The position numbers and the translations under genes are program-made. Shown in pieces: positions 1 to 8,142 of a DNA stretch of 64,000 bases. Under the pieces are notes generated by a model. That model saw nothing but the letters and a program-made list of their open reading frames with translations, made no database searches and was not told where the DNA came from. Positions within the stretch are counted from its first letter, which is position 1. Each line of letters begins with the position of its first letter. This DNA is from an uncultured Verrucomicrobiales bacterium (GTDB taxonomy: Bacteria; Verrucomicrobiota; Verrucomicrobiia; Verrucomicrobiales; Akkermansiaceae): contig CALFVF010000014.1 in NCBI GenBank assembly GCA_937928735.1, positions 1 to 64,000 of the forward strand, read 5' to 3'.

Positions 1-440
1 CTACTAGCCTTATTGCGGTGTTTATATCGCCTCTTGGAGTTGATTCGTAGGTGACGGTATAAACGACCTCCCCTCAATTTGTCCAAAGCAAGAAATCGAT
101 AAATGGTCTCATGACTTATGAATACGCCTTCTAGTCTAAGAGCTCCGCTAATTTGCTCGGGACTATGGTTTTGTTTAAGACGACTCACCACTTTTTCTTT
201 CAGAGTACCGACAAGTTTGCGGGGGCGACTATTCTTTAAATAACGGCGCTCTAAAGCCTTTGTCTGGGCCTGTTTAGGACGATAGTTTCGCTGCCCTCTA
301 TTGCGCTTTAATTCTTTGCTTATAGTGGATTGGCTAAAGCCAATAGTGTAGGCGATCTCAGATTGGCTTTTTCCTGCTTTATTCATTCTGTAAATAACGT
401 CACGATCCTCCTTGCGGAGGTGGCGGTAGTGTTCTCTCAT
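1..440 (-). CDS. IS30-family transposase, N-terminal part (runs off left edge)
   Basis: Reading leftwards from an ATG at 440-438, an open frame of 146 codons runs without a stop to the window edge. It starts MREHYRHLRKEDR. It carries an IS30-type helix-turn-helix (about residues 18-42, including GFSQSTISKEL), a basic stretch (RPRKLVGTLKEKVV), and the segment SPEQISGAL followed by SHETIYRF that normally precedes the DDE catalytic domain. The catalytic residues would lie left of the window, so it cannot be said whether the gene is intact. The family is recognised from these N-terminal motifs; IS30 transposases use the helix-turn-helix to bind the terminal inverted repeats. Confidence 0.85.
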   Translation of the reverse strand, partial: MREHYRHLRKEDRDVIYRMNKAGKSQSEIAYTIGFSQSTISKELKRNRGQRNYRPKQAQTKALERRYLKNSRPRKLVGTLKEKVVSRLKQNHSPEQISGALRLEGVFISHETIYRFLALDKLRGGRLYRHLRINSKRRYKHRNKAS

Positions 441-556
441 TGCTTTTTTTGGTTTAAAAACAACGTAGATCAATGCTGTCGCTTCCGCGCTATCTATTAT
501 TCGTTAACATTCTGAATCCACCACTAACTAAAGTAGCGCACTTCCAGTTTGAATCC
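1..556 (-). mobile_element. IS30-family insertion sequence, 5' portion; outer end tentative
   Basis: The transposase reads leftwards, so its upstream end of the element should lie to the right of 440. The segment 533-554, whose complement reads ATTCAAACTGGAAGTGCGCT and continues AC, has the look of an IS30-type terminal inverted repeat at a plausible distance (about 95-115 bp) from the start codon. The partner repeat is outside the window, so the boundary is a guess. A tRNA-Lys gene begins about 270 bp further right. Confidence 0.4.
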
Positions 557-821
557 AAGAGGTCGCTTCGTGCGCTCATATAGTACCCTGGCACCTTAGA
601 AATACAATCATAGCACTCATTTTTTCTAAATTGACGACAAGACAAACGAGGAAAGCATAAGTATCTAAAAAAAAACGTCTTATAACCAACCTTTATTCGC
701 CAAATCAACAAGTCACAAACACCTAAAGAGACGCTAACTAAAAAAAAGACAAAAAGGTTCTTGCGTTCCTCCAGAGAATCCCATATTTCTCCGCCGCCTT
801 GCGGCACCTACCACACAAAAC
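441..821. other. Non-coding stretch between IS30 transposase and tRNA-Lys
   Basis: The left 100 bp probably belongs to the IS30 element (upstream of its transposase). The rest (about 560-821) is AT-rich and shows no convincing gene. A 105-codon frame on the minus strand here has no recognisable features. A short GC hairpin (GCCGC-CTT-GCGGC) lies near 793-806, just before the tRNA. Confidence 0.5.
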
Positions 822-894
822 GCGCAGATAGCTCAGTTGGTAGAGCAGTTGGCTTTTAACCAATTGGTCCTGGGTTCGAGTCCCAGTCTGCGTA
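822..894 (+). tRNA. tRNA-Lys (anticodon UUU)
   Basis: The sequence folds as a standard 73-nt cloverleaf. The acceptor stem GCGCAGA pairs with TCTGCGT, with one G-U pair at position 1. The D-stem is GCTC/GAGC with loop AGTTGGTA. The anticodon stem GTTGG/CCAAT encloses loop CTTTTAA, giving anticodon TTT. The T-arm is CTGGG-TTCGAGT-CCCAG, and the discriminator base is A at 894. The CCA end is not encoded (CTT follows). The anticodon reads AAA/AAG lysine codons. Confidence 0.95.
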
Positions 895-900
895 CTTTAT

Positions 901-937
901 AACCCGCTACAGCCCAAAGGCTTAGCGGGTTTCCTTT
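901..937 (+). terminator. Intrinsic terminator after tRNA-Lys
   Basis: The inverted repeat AACCCGCTA (901-909) and TAGCGGGTT (923-931) closes a 13-nt loop and is followed by a T-rich run (TTTCCTTTT). It lies 6 nt after the tRNA and is the probable end of the tRNA transcript. Confidence 0.8.
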
Positions 938-1349
938 TGTTTGGGGCACAAAAATCGGGTCTCCACCAAAGATAAGGGTTCGCTAGGGTTTATTGTTAAA
1001 ATCTTTTCGACTCTATGTGTTTTGCCCCAGATTATTTTCTTCATTGGTATAAGCTTCAAATTGGGTCAAATTTTACGACTCGTAGAGTTTTTGCTCTTTG
1101 AGATCAAACTTTGGGCAGACAGAGGGGGTGGCTGTCAGTTATTGTGAGCTTTTCATGTGTGTCTGTGGAGAGTTGCTGAGAAGTGGGGAGGTAAGATCGC
1201 CAAGATATATGAACGGGAGAATTATTTCAAAAAATTTTCAAATGCAAATAAAACATATTATTTCGGACTGATTCTTAACAATTTTCGGTGATATTATAAA
1301 AAATGAATTTACTAACTTTGCTTGTTTGTGTAAAAACTCACATCTTAAT

Positions 1350-1377
1350 TTGGCGACAGTCTCTTTTGATACATAAT
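1350..1377 (+). promoter_or_regulatory. Candidate sigma-70-type promoter for the DUF1800 gene
   Basis: TTGGCG (1350-1355) and CATAAT (1372-1377) are 16 bp apart. Transcription from here would start only about 8 nt before the ATG at 1392, giving an almost leaderless mRNA. This fits the absence of a Shine-Dalgarno sequence. It is a pattern match only. Confidence 0.3.
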
Positions 1378-1391
1378 TAACCCTTTTTTTC

Positions 1392-4300
1392 ATGCACGCT
1401 AACAGTCAAAAAAAAATAAAACTTCCTAACTTGGGCTTCCAAAGATTCCATTATGGGTGCCTCGCTTTATCTGTCTTTTGTGGTTTTTCTTCGCTAGCTA
1501 TTGCAAGAACCATTAACTTTACGAGTGGTGAGGGATATGACCCAGGGGATTTGCAAGCTAATGCGGACTGGATGACTAATAATTTCGCACAAGTACAGAA
1601 TACTGGGAACCGTGTTTTAGTGAACGGTTTCACGGATGCTGTGTTTCGCCCAGGTCAACCTCTGAATGCTGGCGATGTCTATACGGCAGAGATAGACTTT
1701 AGCTTCGTAGCAGGTGATAATGCGTCAGTTTCAAATACTCCGAACCGAAGTATTGTGAATGTTTCTTTTTACGCTTTTAATAATCCTACATCAGCTCGCC
1801 TGAAGATAGGTCTGGTAAGGGCCTCTTCACAATTTGTGATTAGTGCTAAGACTGGACCAATTTCCAATGCCAGCTCAGTTGTGTCGTTTACAGGAGGAGA
1901 ACCGAGAATAAGCTCACCTGTGGATGCTGGGCAATTGGGGATTAATAGAAATTCTGATTTACAGTCAGATAATCTTCGCTTGCGTATGACAGCTACCAGA
2001 GGTGTGGGTGAGTCTGAGTGGAGATTAAGAGGGGAGCTTTTTAATCTGACGGCGGGAAATGCGTTACTTAGCACTATCAACCTTTCTGGATTATCGTACA
2101 ACACAGGAGATTGGATACGAGCTGGCTTTGGTAGCGGTCACAACAATGACCAGTCAGGTGTTTCGCAGCGGCTTGTGAGCCGCTTCCGTTTTGATCGTGA
2201 AGATCGTTCCAATGCTGTGGTGGTACCAGCGCCGGTGACTGAATTTGGATCTCAGGATGCGAATGGTAATGGACTACCTGATTTAGCAGAGCTTTTGTCC
2301 CCTCAAATCGCACAGATTCCTACAGATGAAGACTCGGATGGTGATGGGATTTCTAATCTTAATGAAGCTCGTGGAGGAACAGACCCCTTTGATTCTAGTT
2401 CATATTTGCGAAGTAATGGATTTTCACGAGCTGCCTTAACGGGCGATTCCGTGACGTTTTCTTTCGCTAGTGTGCCAGGAGTACGCTATAGAATTGAACA
2501 TTCTGATTCCATTGATGAGGGAACGTGGGAGTCCACTAGAATAAACCGGACTGCCAATAGTCTGGAAATGACAGTTACAATACCATTAGATGATCCGAGT
2601 TTGGATATAGATCCAGATAATTGCTTCTTCCGTGCTCGTATATTGAGGTCGGTAGATTCTGATGGCGATGGCGTTGAAGATAATTTAGAACGCTTTTTAG
2701 GGTTTAATCCCAATGATGCAAATAGTGTAAATAGTGAAGCGGCAGGTGGTGATTTTGCTCAATTTTATAAGCTAATTCAGGGAGCCAGCAGTCAAGCTGG
2801 AGAGTTTAACTCGAGCTCTGCGGGTGTACCTTCTCCTGAGCAGACTAGCCGATTCTTAGCACAAGCATCATTTGGTCCTAGCGAGGATCTTATTCGCTAT
2901 GTTCGTTCTCTGGGTGAAGATGCTTTTAGTAAGTGGATTGATGAGCAATTAGAAGTCGCACCAACTCTGACTGAAGAGTACAGAGACCTTATTGCGGTTA
3001 CTGCACCGGGGGATGTTCTTCCCAGTGGGAGCGGAACTTTTGTCAATCGCTCAGTGCCTTACTATTCGACTCGTTTTGCAGACGTTGAGGTGAGAAACAT
3101 CCAGACTGTCTGGATGAGGCAGGCTCTCTTTGCTCCAGATCGCCTTAGGCAGCGTGTAGCATGGGTGTTAAGCCAGATTCTTGTTGCTAGCAGCGAAAGC
3201 TCAAGACACGGAGCGGCTCAGAGCGTTTACTATGATCTTCTCATTGAACACGCGCTTGGTAATTATGAGGATCTTCTTTTTGAAGTATCTGTGAATCCAT
3301 TGATGGGTCGTTATCTCTCTAGCCTCGGAAACCAAAGATTGGATCTATCTGAAGGACGATTTCCAGATGAAAACTACGCTCGTGAGATCATGCAGTTGTT
3401 TTCTATTGGACTATGGGAGCTGAATTTGGATGGTACAAAGATTCTTGATGCGAGTGGTAATCCTATTCCGACATATGGCAATGAGGACATTGTTCAAGTA
3501 GCAAGAGTTTTTACAGGCCTAGAACTCCAAGGAGGATCTAATTTTAATGTTCGATTAGCGGATCACCCTATGCGAATGATAGATAGTCGCCATGATGATG
3601 GAAATGGACCAGATATAGTTTCTTTCTATGGAGACCGCAGGAAGATATTTTTGCGTAACTTACCGCGTTACACGCCACCTGCTTTACCTCGCTTTACTTC
3701 TGCAAATAACCGCGATGGATTCGATGATATTCGAGATACTGTGAGTATTCTCTTCAATCACCCTAATTGTGCGCCATTTATTTCACGTAACCTGATTCAG
3801 CACTTAGTGACCTCAAATCCGTCTCCAGCCTATGTCGAGCGTGTGGCGCAAGTTTTTGTAGCAGATGATAATGGGGTGAGAGGAAACTTAGGTGCTGTAG
3901 TTAAAGCAATTTTGTTAGATGAAGAGGCCCGTTCTCTTAATTTTCAGTTGACCGATCAGCCCGGTCGCCTGAAAGCACCTATGTTACGACTCACCTCCTT
4001 GGCCTCTGCCTTTGAAGCAGGTGTGGAATCTCAAGCGTTACATGATTTTACAGGTGTACAGTTCTTTGAACATCCTGAACCAAACAATCGTGCTTTTGAG
4101 TCCTTCTTAGAGTTTCCTTTTAACCACCCTTCTGTCTTTAACTTTTATGAACCAGGTTACGCTCATCCAGGAGATATCCGCAACGCAGGCTTGGTGAGTC
4201 CAGAGTTTCAAATCTTAAATTCTCTCACTGCGGTAAATATGCCAAATCAATTCTACGGGTTTATTGATGATCGATTCCACACTGTTTCTCCAGATAGAAC

Positions 4301-4541
4301 AAATCCGCCTACTCCGGATTTCTCGATCAATACGGATGATTACATAGATGATGCGGAAAATGATAGGGACAGATTACTGGATCGATTAAATATTCTACTC
4401 TGTCACGGTCGACTTAGTGCCGCTACGAGAGCTACAATTAAGGCTAGCTTGGATAACTTAGACGGTCGGAATAGTAACCGTATAGCTGAGCAAGCTATTT
4501 ATTTAGTCTTAACTTCGCCCGACGCAGCTATTTTACGCTAA
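1392..4541 (+). CDS. Secreted DUF1800-family protein with Asp-rich calcium-type repeats
   Basis: This is a 1049-aa exported protein. Residues 1-39 form a long signal peptide ending near SLAIA. The N-terminal third is beta-rich and unassigned. Two aspartate-rich stretches (DSDGDGISN near residue 314 and DSDGDGVED near 422) resemble thrombospondin type-3/EF-hand-like calcium-binding repeats. From about residue 482 the sequence matches the DUF1800 pattern (RFLAQASFGPS, then FADENYAREIMQLFSIGLWEL-like text, then the DFSINTDDYID region). DUF1800 genes are typically followed by DUF1501 genes, as here 30 bp downstream. The molecular function of DUF1800 is unknown; cell-surface or periplasmic location is inferred from the signal peptide. 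Confidence 0.85.
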   Translation: MHANSQKKIKLPNLGFQRFHYGCLALSVFCGFSSLAIARTINFTSGEGYDPGDLQANADWMTNNFAQVQNTGNRVLVNGFTDAVFRPGQPLNAGDVYTAEIDFSFVAGDNASVSNTPNRSIVNVSFYAFNNPTSARLKIGLVRASSQFVISAKTGPISNASSVVSFTGGEPRISSPVDAGQLGINRNSDLQSDNLRLRMTATRGVGESEWRLRGELFNLTAGNALLSTINLSGLSYNTGDWIRAGFGSGHNNDQSGVSQRLVSRFRFDREDRSNAVVVPAPVTEFGSQDANGNGLPDLAELLSPQIAQIPTDEDSDGDGISNLNEARGGTDPFDSSSYLRSNGFSRAALTGDSVTFSFASVPGVRYRIEHSDSIDEGTWESTRINRTANSLEMTVTIPLDDPSLDIDPDNCFFRARILRSVDSDGDGVEDNLERFLGFNPNDANSVNSEAAGGDFAQFYKLIQGASSQAGEFNSSSAGVPSPEQTSRFLAQASFGPSEDLIRYVRSLGEDAFSKWIDEQLEVAPTLTEEYRDLIAVTAPGDVLPSGSGTFVNRSVPYYSTRFADVEVRNIQTVWMRQALFAPDRLRQRVAWVLSQILVASSESSRHGAAQSVYYDLLIEHALGNYEDLLFEVSVNPLMGRYLSSLGNQRLDLSEGRFPDENYAREIMQLFSIGLWELNLDGTKILDASGNPIPTYGNEDIVQVARVFTGLELQGGSNFNVRLADHPMRMIDSRHDDGNGPDIVSFYGDRRKIFLRNLPRYTPPALPRFTSANNRDGFDDIRDTVSILFNHPNCAPFISRNLIQHLVTSNPSPAYVERVAQVFVADDNGVRGNLGAVVKAILLDEEARSLNFQLTDQPGRLKAPMLRLTSLASAFEAGVESQALHDFTGVQFFEHPEPNNRAFESFLEFPFNHPSVFNFYEPGYAHPGDIRNAGLVSPEFQILNSLTAVNMPNQFYGFIDDRFHTVSPDRTNPPTPDFSINTDDYIDDAENDRDRLLDRLNILLCHGRLSAATRATIKASLDNLDGRNSNRIAEQAIYLVLTSPDAAILR

Positions 4542-4571
4542 CTTTTAAAACGATAAACCCACTAAAATCTC

Positions 4572-6035
4572 ATGAAACGTCGTAGTTTTTTAAATAAAGG
4601 CAGCCTTGCTGCACTTAGTTCTACTAGTTTAGCAAATATTTTGCTCAACTTAAAGCTTATGTCAAATGCGGTCGCGCAACCTGTGACCAACGACTATAAG
4701 GCACTAGTTTGTGTTTTCCTAGCAGGAGGCAATGATTCCTACAATATGCTGGTGCCAACTTCTGGTGGCGCTAGTTCTGGTGAGTATGGTAACTATGCGA
4801 ACCTTCGCTCGGGCTTAGCTCTGCCATTTCCTGGTACTGGTGGTACTGATGAATTGCTGGAGCTCACTATGAATAACGCGGGAGGAAGATCATTTGGCTT
4901 GCATGGTGCTATGCCTAATTTGAGATCTAGAGTCAATGAAGGCAATGCGACTTTCCTTGCCAATGTAGGCACTCTTGCTGAGCGTGTCTCAGGTGCAGCT
5001 GTTCGCTCAGGTGCAGCAGCAGCAGCAGGGCAACTTCCTCGAGCACTGTTTTCTCATAATGATCAACAAGTGACATGGCAAACAGGTCTGGCTCGTACAG
5101 GTTCTAACACTGGTTGGGGTGGACGTTTGGCAGATAGAGTGATGTCTGTTAATCCGTCCAATGCTGTTTCTATGAATATTTCATTGGCTGGCAATAGGAC
5201 GTTGTTAGTTGGAGATAATGCGATTTCTTACACGATTGGTGAGGGTGGCGCTGAGACCTTGACTGGCTCAGCAAGCTCAAACATCTTTGATGTGGAGCGT
5301 GTGAGAGCAGCGCGAGCTATTGCGGAGGGATCTAATGAGCACCTTCTTATGAACTCTTTTGCTCGTGAGAAACAACTGGCTTTTGATAGTTCAGAAGCGT
5401 TTTCTACGGCCTTTAACAATGTATCTATTAGCGGTAGTGCTGATTTTGGATCGAGTCGTTTTGGTAGAGAACTTAGGGCTGTGGCGAGAACAATCGGTTC
5501 AAGTCGTGCCTTAAATCTTCGTAGACAGATTTTCTTTGTTGAATTAGGTGGCTTTGACCATCATGCCGAATTACCGGGTAATCACAGAAGACTTCTTAGA
5601 GTTTTAGATGAAGGTCTTAGAGGTTTCTGGTCAGCATTAGGAGACCTCGATGCTCAAGAGAACGTCGTTACGTTTACTTGCTCTGATTTCGGCAGAACTT
5701 TACGCTCAAACGGTGGAGGTACAGATCACGCCTGGGGCGGGCACTCTATTGTCATGGGTGGGCCAGTTCGACAGCAGTTAGTGAGTGATGGTATTACTAA
5801 TGGTTCTAGAATTTATGGTCAATATCCTGACCAGAGTGAATTGGCCATTAATTCTGGATTAGATGTTGGCTCTAATGGAAGAATGGTGCCAACGACTTCT
5901 ACGGATGAATATTTCGCAGAGCTTGCACTTTGGTTAGGTCTCCCAAGAAATGAGTTGATTGATGTGCTTCCTAATATTGAAGCATTTTATCAGCCTAGTT
6001 CTGGAGGTTCACCTCTCGGTATGCTGCCAGTATAA
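4572..6035 (+). CDS. DUF1501-family exported protein (sulfatase-like fold)
   Basis: This 487-aa protein starts MKRRSFLNKG, a twin-arginine-type signal, followed by a hydrophobic segment to about residue 36. Recognisable DUF1501 landmarks are VFLAGGNDSYNMLVP (about 49-63), RALFSHNDQQVTWQTG (about 158-173), the FFVELGGFDHHAELPGNH region (about 322-340) and TFTCSDFGRTL...DHAWGGHSIVMGG (about 374-403). DUF1501 belongs to the alkaline phosphatase/sulfatase-like superfamily, and the His/Asp-rich motifs could bind metal. It lies 30 bp after the DUF1800 gene, the usual arrangement, and probably shares its transcript. Substrate unknown. Confidence 0.88.
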   Translation: MKRRSFLNKGSLAALSSTSLANILLNLKLMSNAVAQPVTNDYKALVCVFLAGGNDSYNMLVPTSGGASSGEYGNYANLRSGLALPFPGTGGTDELLELTMNNAGGRSFGLHGAMPNLRSRVNEGNATFLANVGTLAERVSGAAVRSGAAAAAGQLPRALFSHNDQQVTWQTGLARTGSNTGWGGRLADRVMSVNPSNAVSMNISLAGNRTLLVGDNAISYTIGEGGAETLTGSASSNIFDVERVRAARAIAEGSNEHLLMNSFAREKQLAFDSSEAFSTAFNNVSISGSADFGSSRFGRELRAVARTIGSSRALNLRRQIFFVELGGFDHHAELPGNHRRLLRVLDEGLRGFWSALGDLDAQENVVTFTCSDFGRTLRSNGGGTDHAWGGHSIVMGGPVRQQLVSDGITNGSRIYGQYPDQSELAINSGLDVGSNGRMVPTTSTDEYFAELALWLGLPRNELIDVLPNIEAFYQPSSGGSPLGMLPV

Positions 6036-6070
6036 GGTAGGGAAGTACATTTTACTCTAGTGATTTAGCT

Positions 6071-6625
6071 ATGTTGAATGCTCGTGCGTATGCGTGGTTA
6101 GCACTGTTGTGTGGTCTTTTAGTCACCATTTGGTTTTTCTTTAAACCGACAGCTGACAATGCACAGCCTGATGAAAGTGAGCAGAATGGTGATGGGAAGA
6201 TTACTTCTTCTCATCATTCAAAGCTACAAAAACAAGTAGACACCAAAGATTCTCAGAGTGCTTTAGCTCCCGCTCAAGATGAACTAGCGAACTATGGTGA
6301 TACTACGACAAGTGTTGCGGATGATATTCAACTAGTTCAGAATCTCATAGAGGTGTTTCAATACCATTTAAAGTACGATGATGCTCTGCCGACAGCAGGA
6401 AATAAAGAACTAACGGCAGCTATGCTTGGTGACAACCGCTACGAGGACCGATTCATTTCTACGGATTTTGAATTTATCAACGATCAGGGTGAGATTACTG
6501 ATCGCTGGGGCAGTCCTCTGATTTTTCATTTTGAGTCTGCACGTTGTCCTGATATTCGCTCCATAGGCCCTGACAAGACTCCGTGGACGGAAGATGATGT
6601 GGTATTACCCTATACCTTTCGCTAG
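6071..6625 (+). CDS. Membrane-anchored protein with a pseudopilin GspG-like C-terminus
   Basis: This 184-aa protein has one N-terminal membrane segment (about residues 6-25) followed by a charged, Gln/Asp-rich linker. The C-terminal part (about 95-184) contains EITDRWGSPLIFHF and IRSIGPDKTPWTEDDVV. This resembles the calcium-binding end of type II secretion pseudopilins (D.WG.P...., S.G.D...G..DD). The prepilin cleavage motif of a true pseudopilin is not evident, so it is probably a related membrane-tethered domain. It is 35 bp downstream of the DUF1501 gene and likely co-transcribed. Function unknown. Confidence 0.6.
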   Translation: MLNARAYAWLALLCGLLVTIWFFFKPTADNAQPDESEQNGDGKITSSHHSKLQKQVDTKDSQSALAPAQDELANYGDTTTSVADDIQLVQNLIEVFQYHLKYDDALPTAGNKELTAAMLGDNRYEDRFISTDFEFINDQGEITDRWGSPLIFHFESARCPDIRSIGPDKTPWTEDDVVLPYTFR

Positions 6626-6713
6626 GATGGTGTGATAGCTGGTGAGAGGTTGTTTTTATGGGTTACGACTCGATTTAGGGTTGAATTAATGCTCTATTAG
6701 CAGCGTCTTAGCC

Positions 6714-6719
6714 TATAAT
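6714..6719 (+). promoter_or_regulatory. Candidate -10 element (TATAAT) directly before the LolA-like gene
   Basis: A perfect TATAAT ends 9 bp before the ATG at 6729. If used, the transcript would begin at or just before the start codon. No good -35 box is seen at 16-18 bp spacing, so this is weak. Confidence 0.25.
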
Positions 6720-6728
6720 TATATTCCT

Positions 6729-7439
6729 ATGAAACTCTACTGCATTCTTTTACTGTTATTTTCCAGCTTTTCGACTCTCTATGCTGATCAGGCAGCTGAG
6801 ACTATTCTTGCCCATGTGAGGCATGGGGCTATCTTGCAGAATAATGATCTGAGTGGAGATTTAAAAAAGGAGGGTAAGAGGCACCCGATTCATCTCTTCT
6901 TGAGAGAGAATGACATTCAGTTTTTATTTAACGAGGGGAAGAAACAGGATGGATTTCATATGCGCTTAGGAGAGAGCCAGTTCGATTTATTCGAAATCGT
7001 TCAGCGTAAGGTTATTCCAATGCCTGTAGATAAGCTGGATGATCCTATTAAAGGGACGGATGTGACCTATGAAGATCTTGCTATGCAGTTTCTCTATTGG
7101 CCAGATAGTAGTATCGTAGGAGAAGAGAAAGTTAAATCGCAGAACTGCTATAAGATACGTTTAGAGAATCCGGATCAAAAAGCAGGAAAATATAAGATCG
7201 TGTATGCCTGGGTGCACAAGAAGTATAATGCTCTCATGAAGGTGATTGGCTATAATGCGCAGGGCAAGCCTCTGAAGCGCTTTGTGATCTCTGAGCTACA
7301 AAAGTCTGGCGATATGCATACTTTAAAGAAAATGGAGGTAAGCACACTCGAGCCTGACACAAATAAAGTGACAGGAGTGACCTATTTAGAATTTGATAAA
7401 CCTAGACCTGCCAATAAGGCCGAGAAGCCATTGCGCTAG
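6729..7439 (+). CDS. LolA-like outer-membrane lipoprotein-sorting family protein
   Basis: This 236-aa protein has a cleavable signal peptide (residues 1-19, ending TLYA). The body alternates beta-strand patterns, with landmarks DLSGDLKKEGKRHPIHLFLREN (early), KSQNCYKIRLENP (about 138-150), YAWVHKKYNALMKVIGYNAQG (about 163-183) and a closing strand LEVSTLEPDTNKVTGVTYLEFD-like. This is the pattern of the LolA-like beta-barrel family, whose members bind lipids or lipoproteins in the periplasm. The true substrate is unknown. It stands alone between two non-overlapping neighbours on the same strand. Confidence 0.6.
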   Translation: MKLYCILLLLFSSFSTLYADQAAETILAHVRHGAILQNNDLSGDLKKEGKRHPIHLFLRENDIQFLFNEGKKQDGFHMRLGESQFDLFEIVQRKVIPMPVDKLDDPIKGTDVTYEDLAMQFLYWPDSSIVGEEKVKSQNCYKIRLENPDQKAGKYKIVYAWVHKKYNALMKVIGYNAQGKPLKRFVISELQKSGDMHTLKKMEVSTLEPDTNKVTGVTYLEFDKPRPANKAEKPLR

Positions 7440-7491
7440 GTCCAAGAGAGTAGAGTGTACATAATAGCACACTTACCCAGTGGTAGTTAAA

Positions 7492-7908
7492 ATGAAGAAA
7501 TTTCTAATTTCCCTCGGTTCACTACTCCTTGTGTCATGCTTTCCAGCATACCTAGCTGAAACACCGAATGTGAATGTTTCAGTTGTTGATCAGAATACTG
7601 GACTTCCTATCACTAGAGGAAAGATTAAGTATGCCAGTATTCCAGGTTATAATTTCCCGAATACAGAAATGCCTGAAAAGGTTCAATTTACCAGCACTAA
7701 CATTCAAGGTGAAACTACCAAAATAGAAGGTTCAAGGGCATTCGGGGTATTCTGGCCAATGCAGTCTGCCTTGCCAGGCACAATGAAGATCGAGGTTGAA
7801 GTTCCTAATTATGCTCCATACTACAATACGATTAACACAACAACACACGGGGCATTTGGGCCTTTCAGTATTTCAGAGCTTGCTAGACTTAAGCCATTGC
7901 AGCAGTAG
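7492..7908 (+). CDS. Putative lipoprotein with a transthyretin/Cna-B-like beta domain
   Basis: The protein has 138 aa from the ATG at 7492; a GTG at 7480 would add four residues. The signal MKKFLISLGSLLLVSC ends in a lipobox (LVSC), so lipid attachment at Cys16 is expected. The rest reads as one beta-sandwich: VSVVDQNTGLPITRGKI, then a T..T.IQGETT turn, then MKIEVEVPNYAPYY. Such domains occur in carboxypeptidase-regulatory and Cna-B families. No enzyme motif is seen. Function unknown. Confidence 0.6.
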   Translation: MKKFLISLGSLLLVSCFPAYLAETPNVNVSVVDQNTGLPITRGKIKYASIPGYNFPNTEMPEKVQFTSTNIQGETTKIEGSRAFGVFWPMQSALPGTMKIEVEVPNYAPYYNTINTTTHGAFGPFSISELARLKPLQQ

Positions 7909-8142
7909 AAATAAAATCTGTAAATAAGGCAGCGCACCTCAATCCACTATTGTGCCGAGAGTCGAATATTTATTGAGAGGTACAACCTCGAACTTCAAAT
8001 CAAAGTTTGTCTTCTGGTAGTAGATGGGTGGCTTTTCTGGATAGATTTTTTTCGGTTGTAGACTATTTTTTACTGAGAGTAATTTTTTAGCAACTTTTTA
8101 ATATGTGGGGTGTTCTATGATTCTTAAGTATTTTCGATTATT

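Larger units (their letters stand above)
895..1391. other. Intergenic region: tRNA terminator, then AT-rich upstream region of the DUF1800 gene
   Basis: After the terminator (901-937) no gene is supported. A 68-codon frame at 941-1147 has no family resemblance and no ribosome-binding site. The last 200 bases are strongly AT-rich and contain a possible promoter (listed separately). Confidence 0.5.

Noticed and set aside
490-807. 105-codon minus-strand open frame upstream of tRNA-Lys
   Set aside because: No family resemblance, Cys/Phe-rich random composition, no ribosome-binding site, and it overlaps the probable IS end.
941-1147. 68-codon plus-strand frame after the tRNA terminator
   Set aside because: No signal, domain or ribosome-binding site; it follows a terminator and lies in an AT-rich gap.
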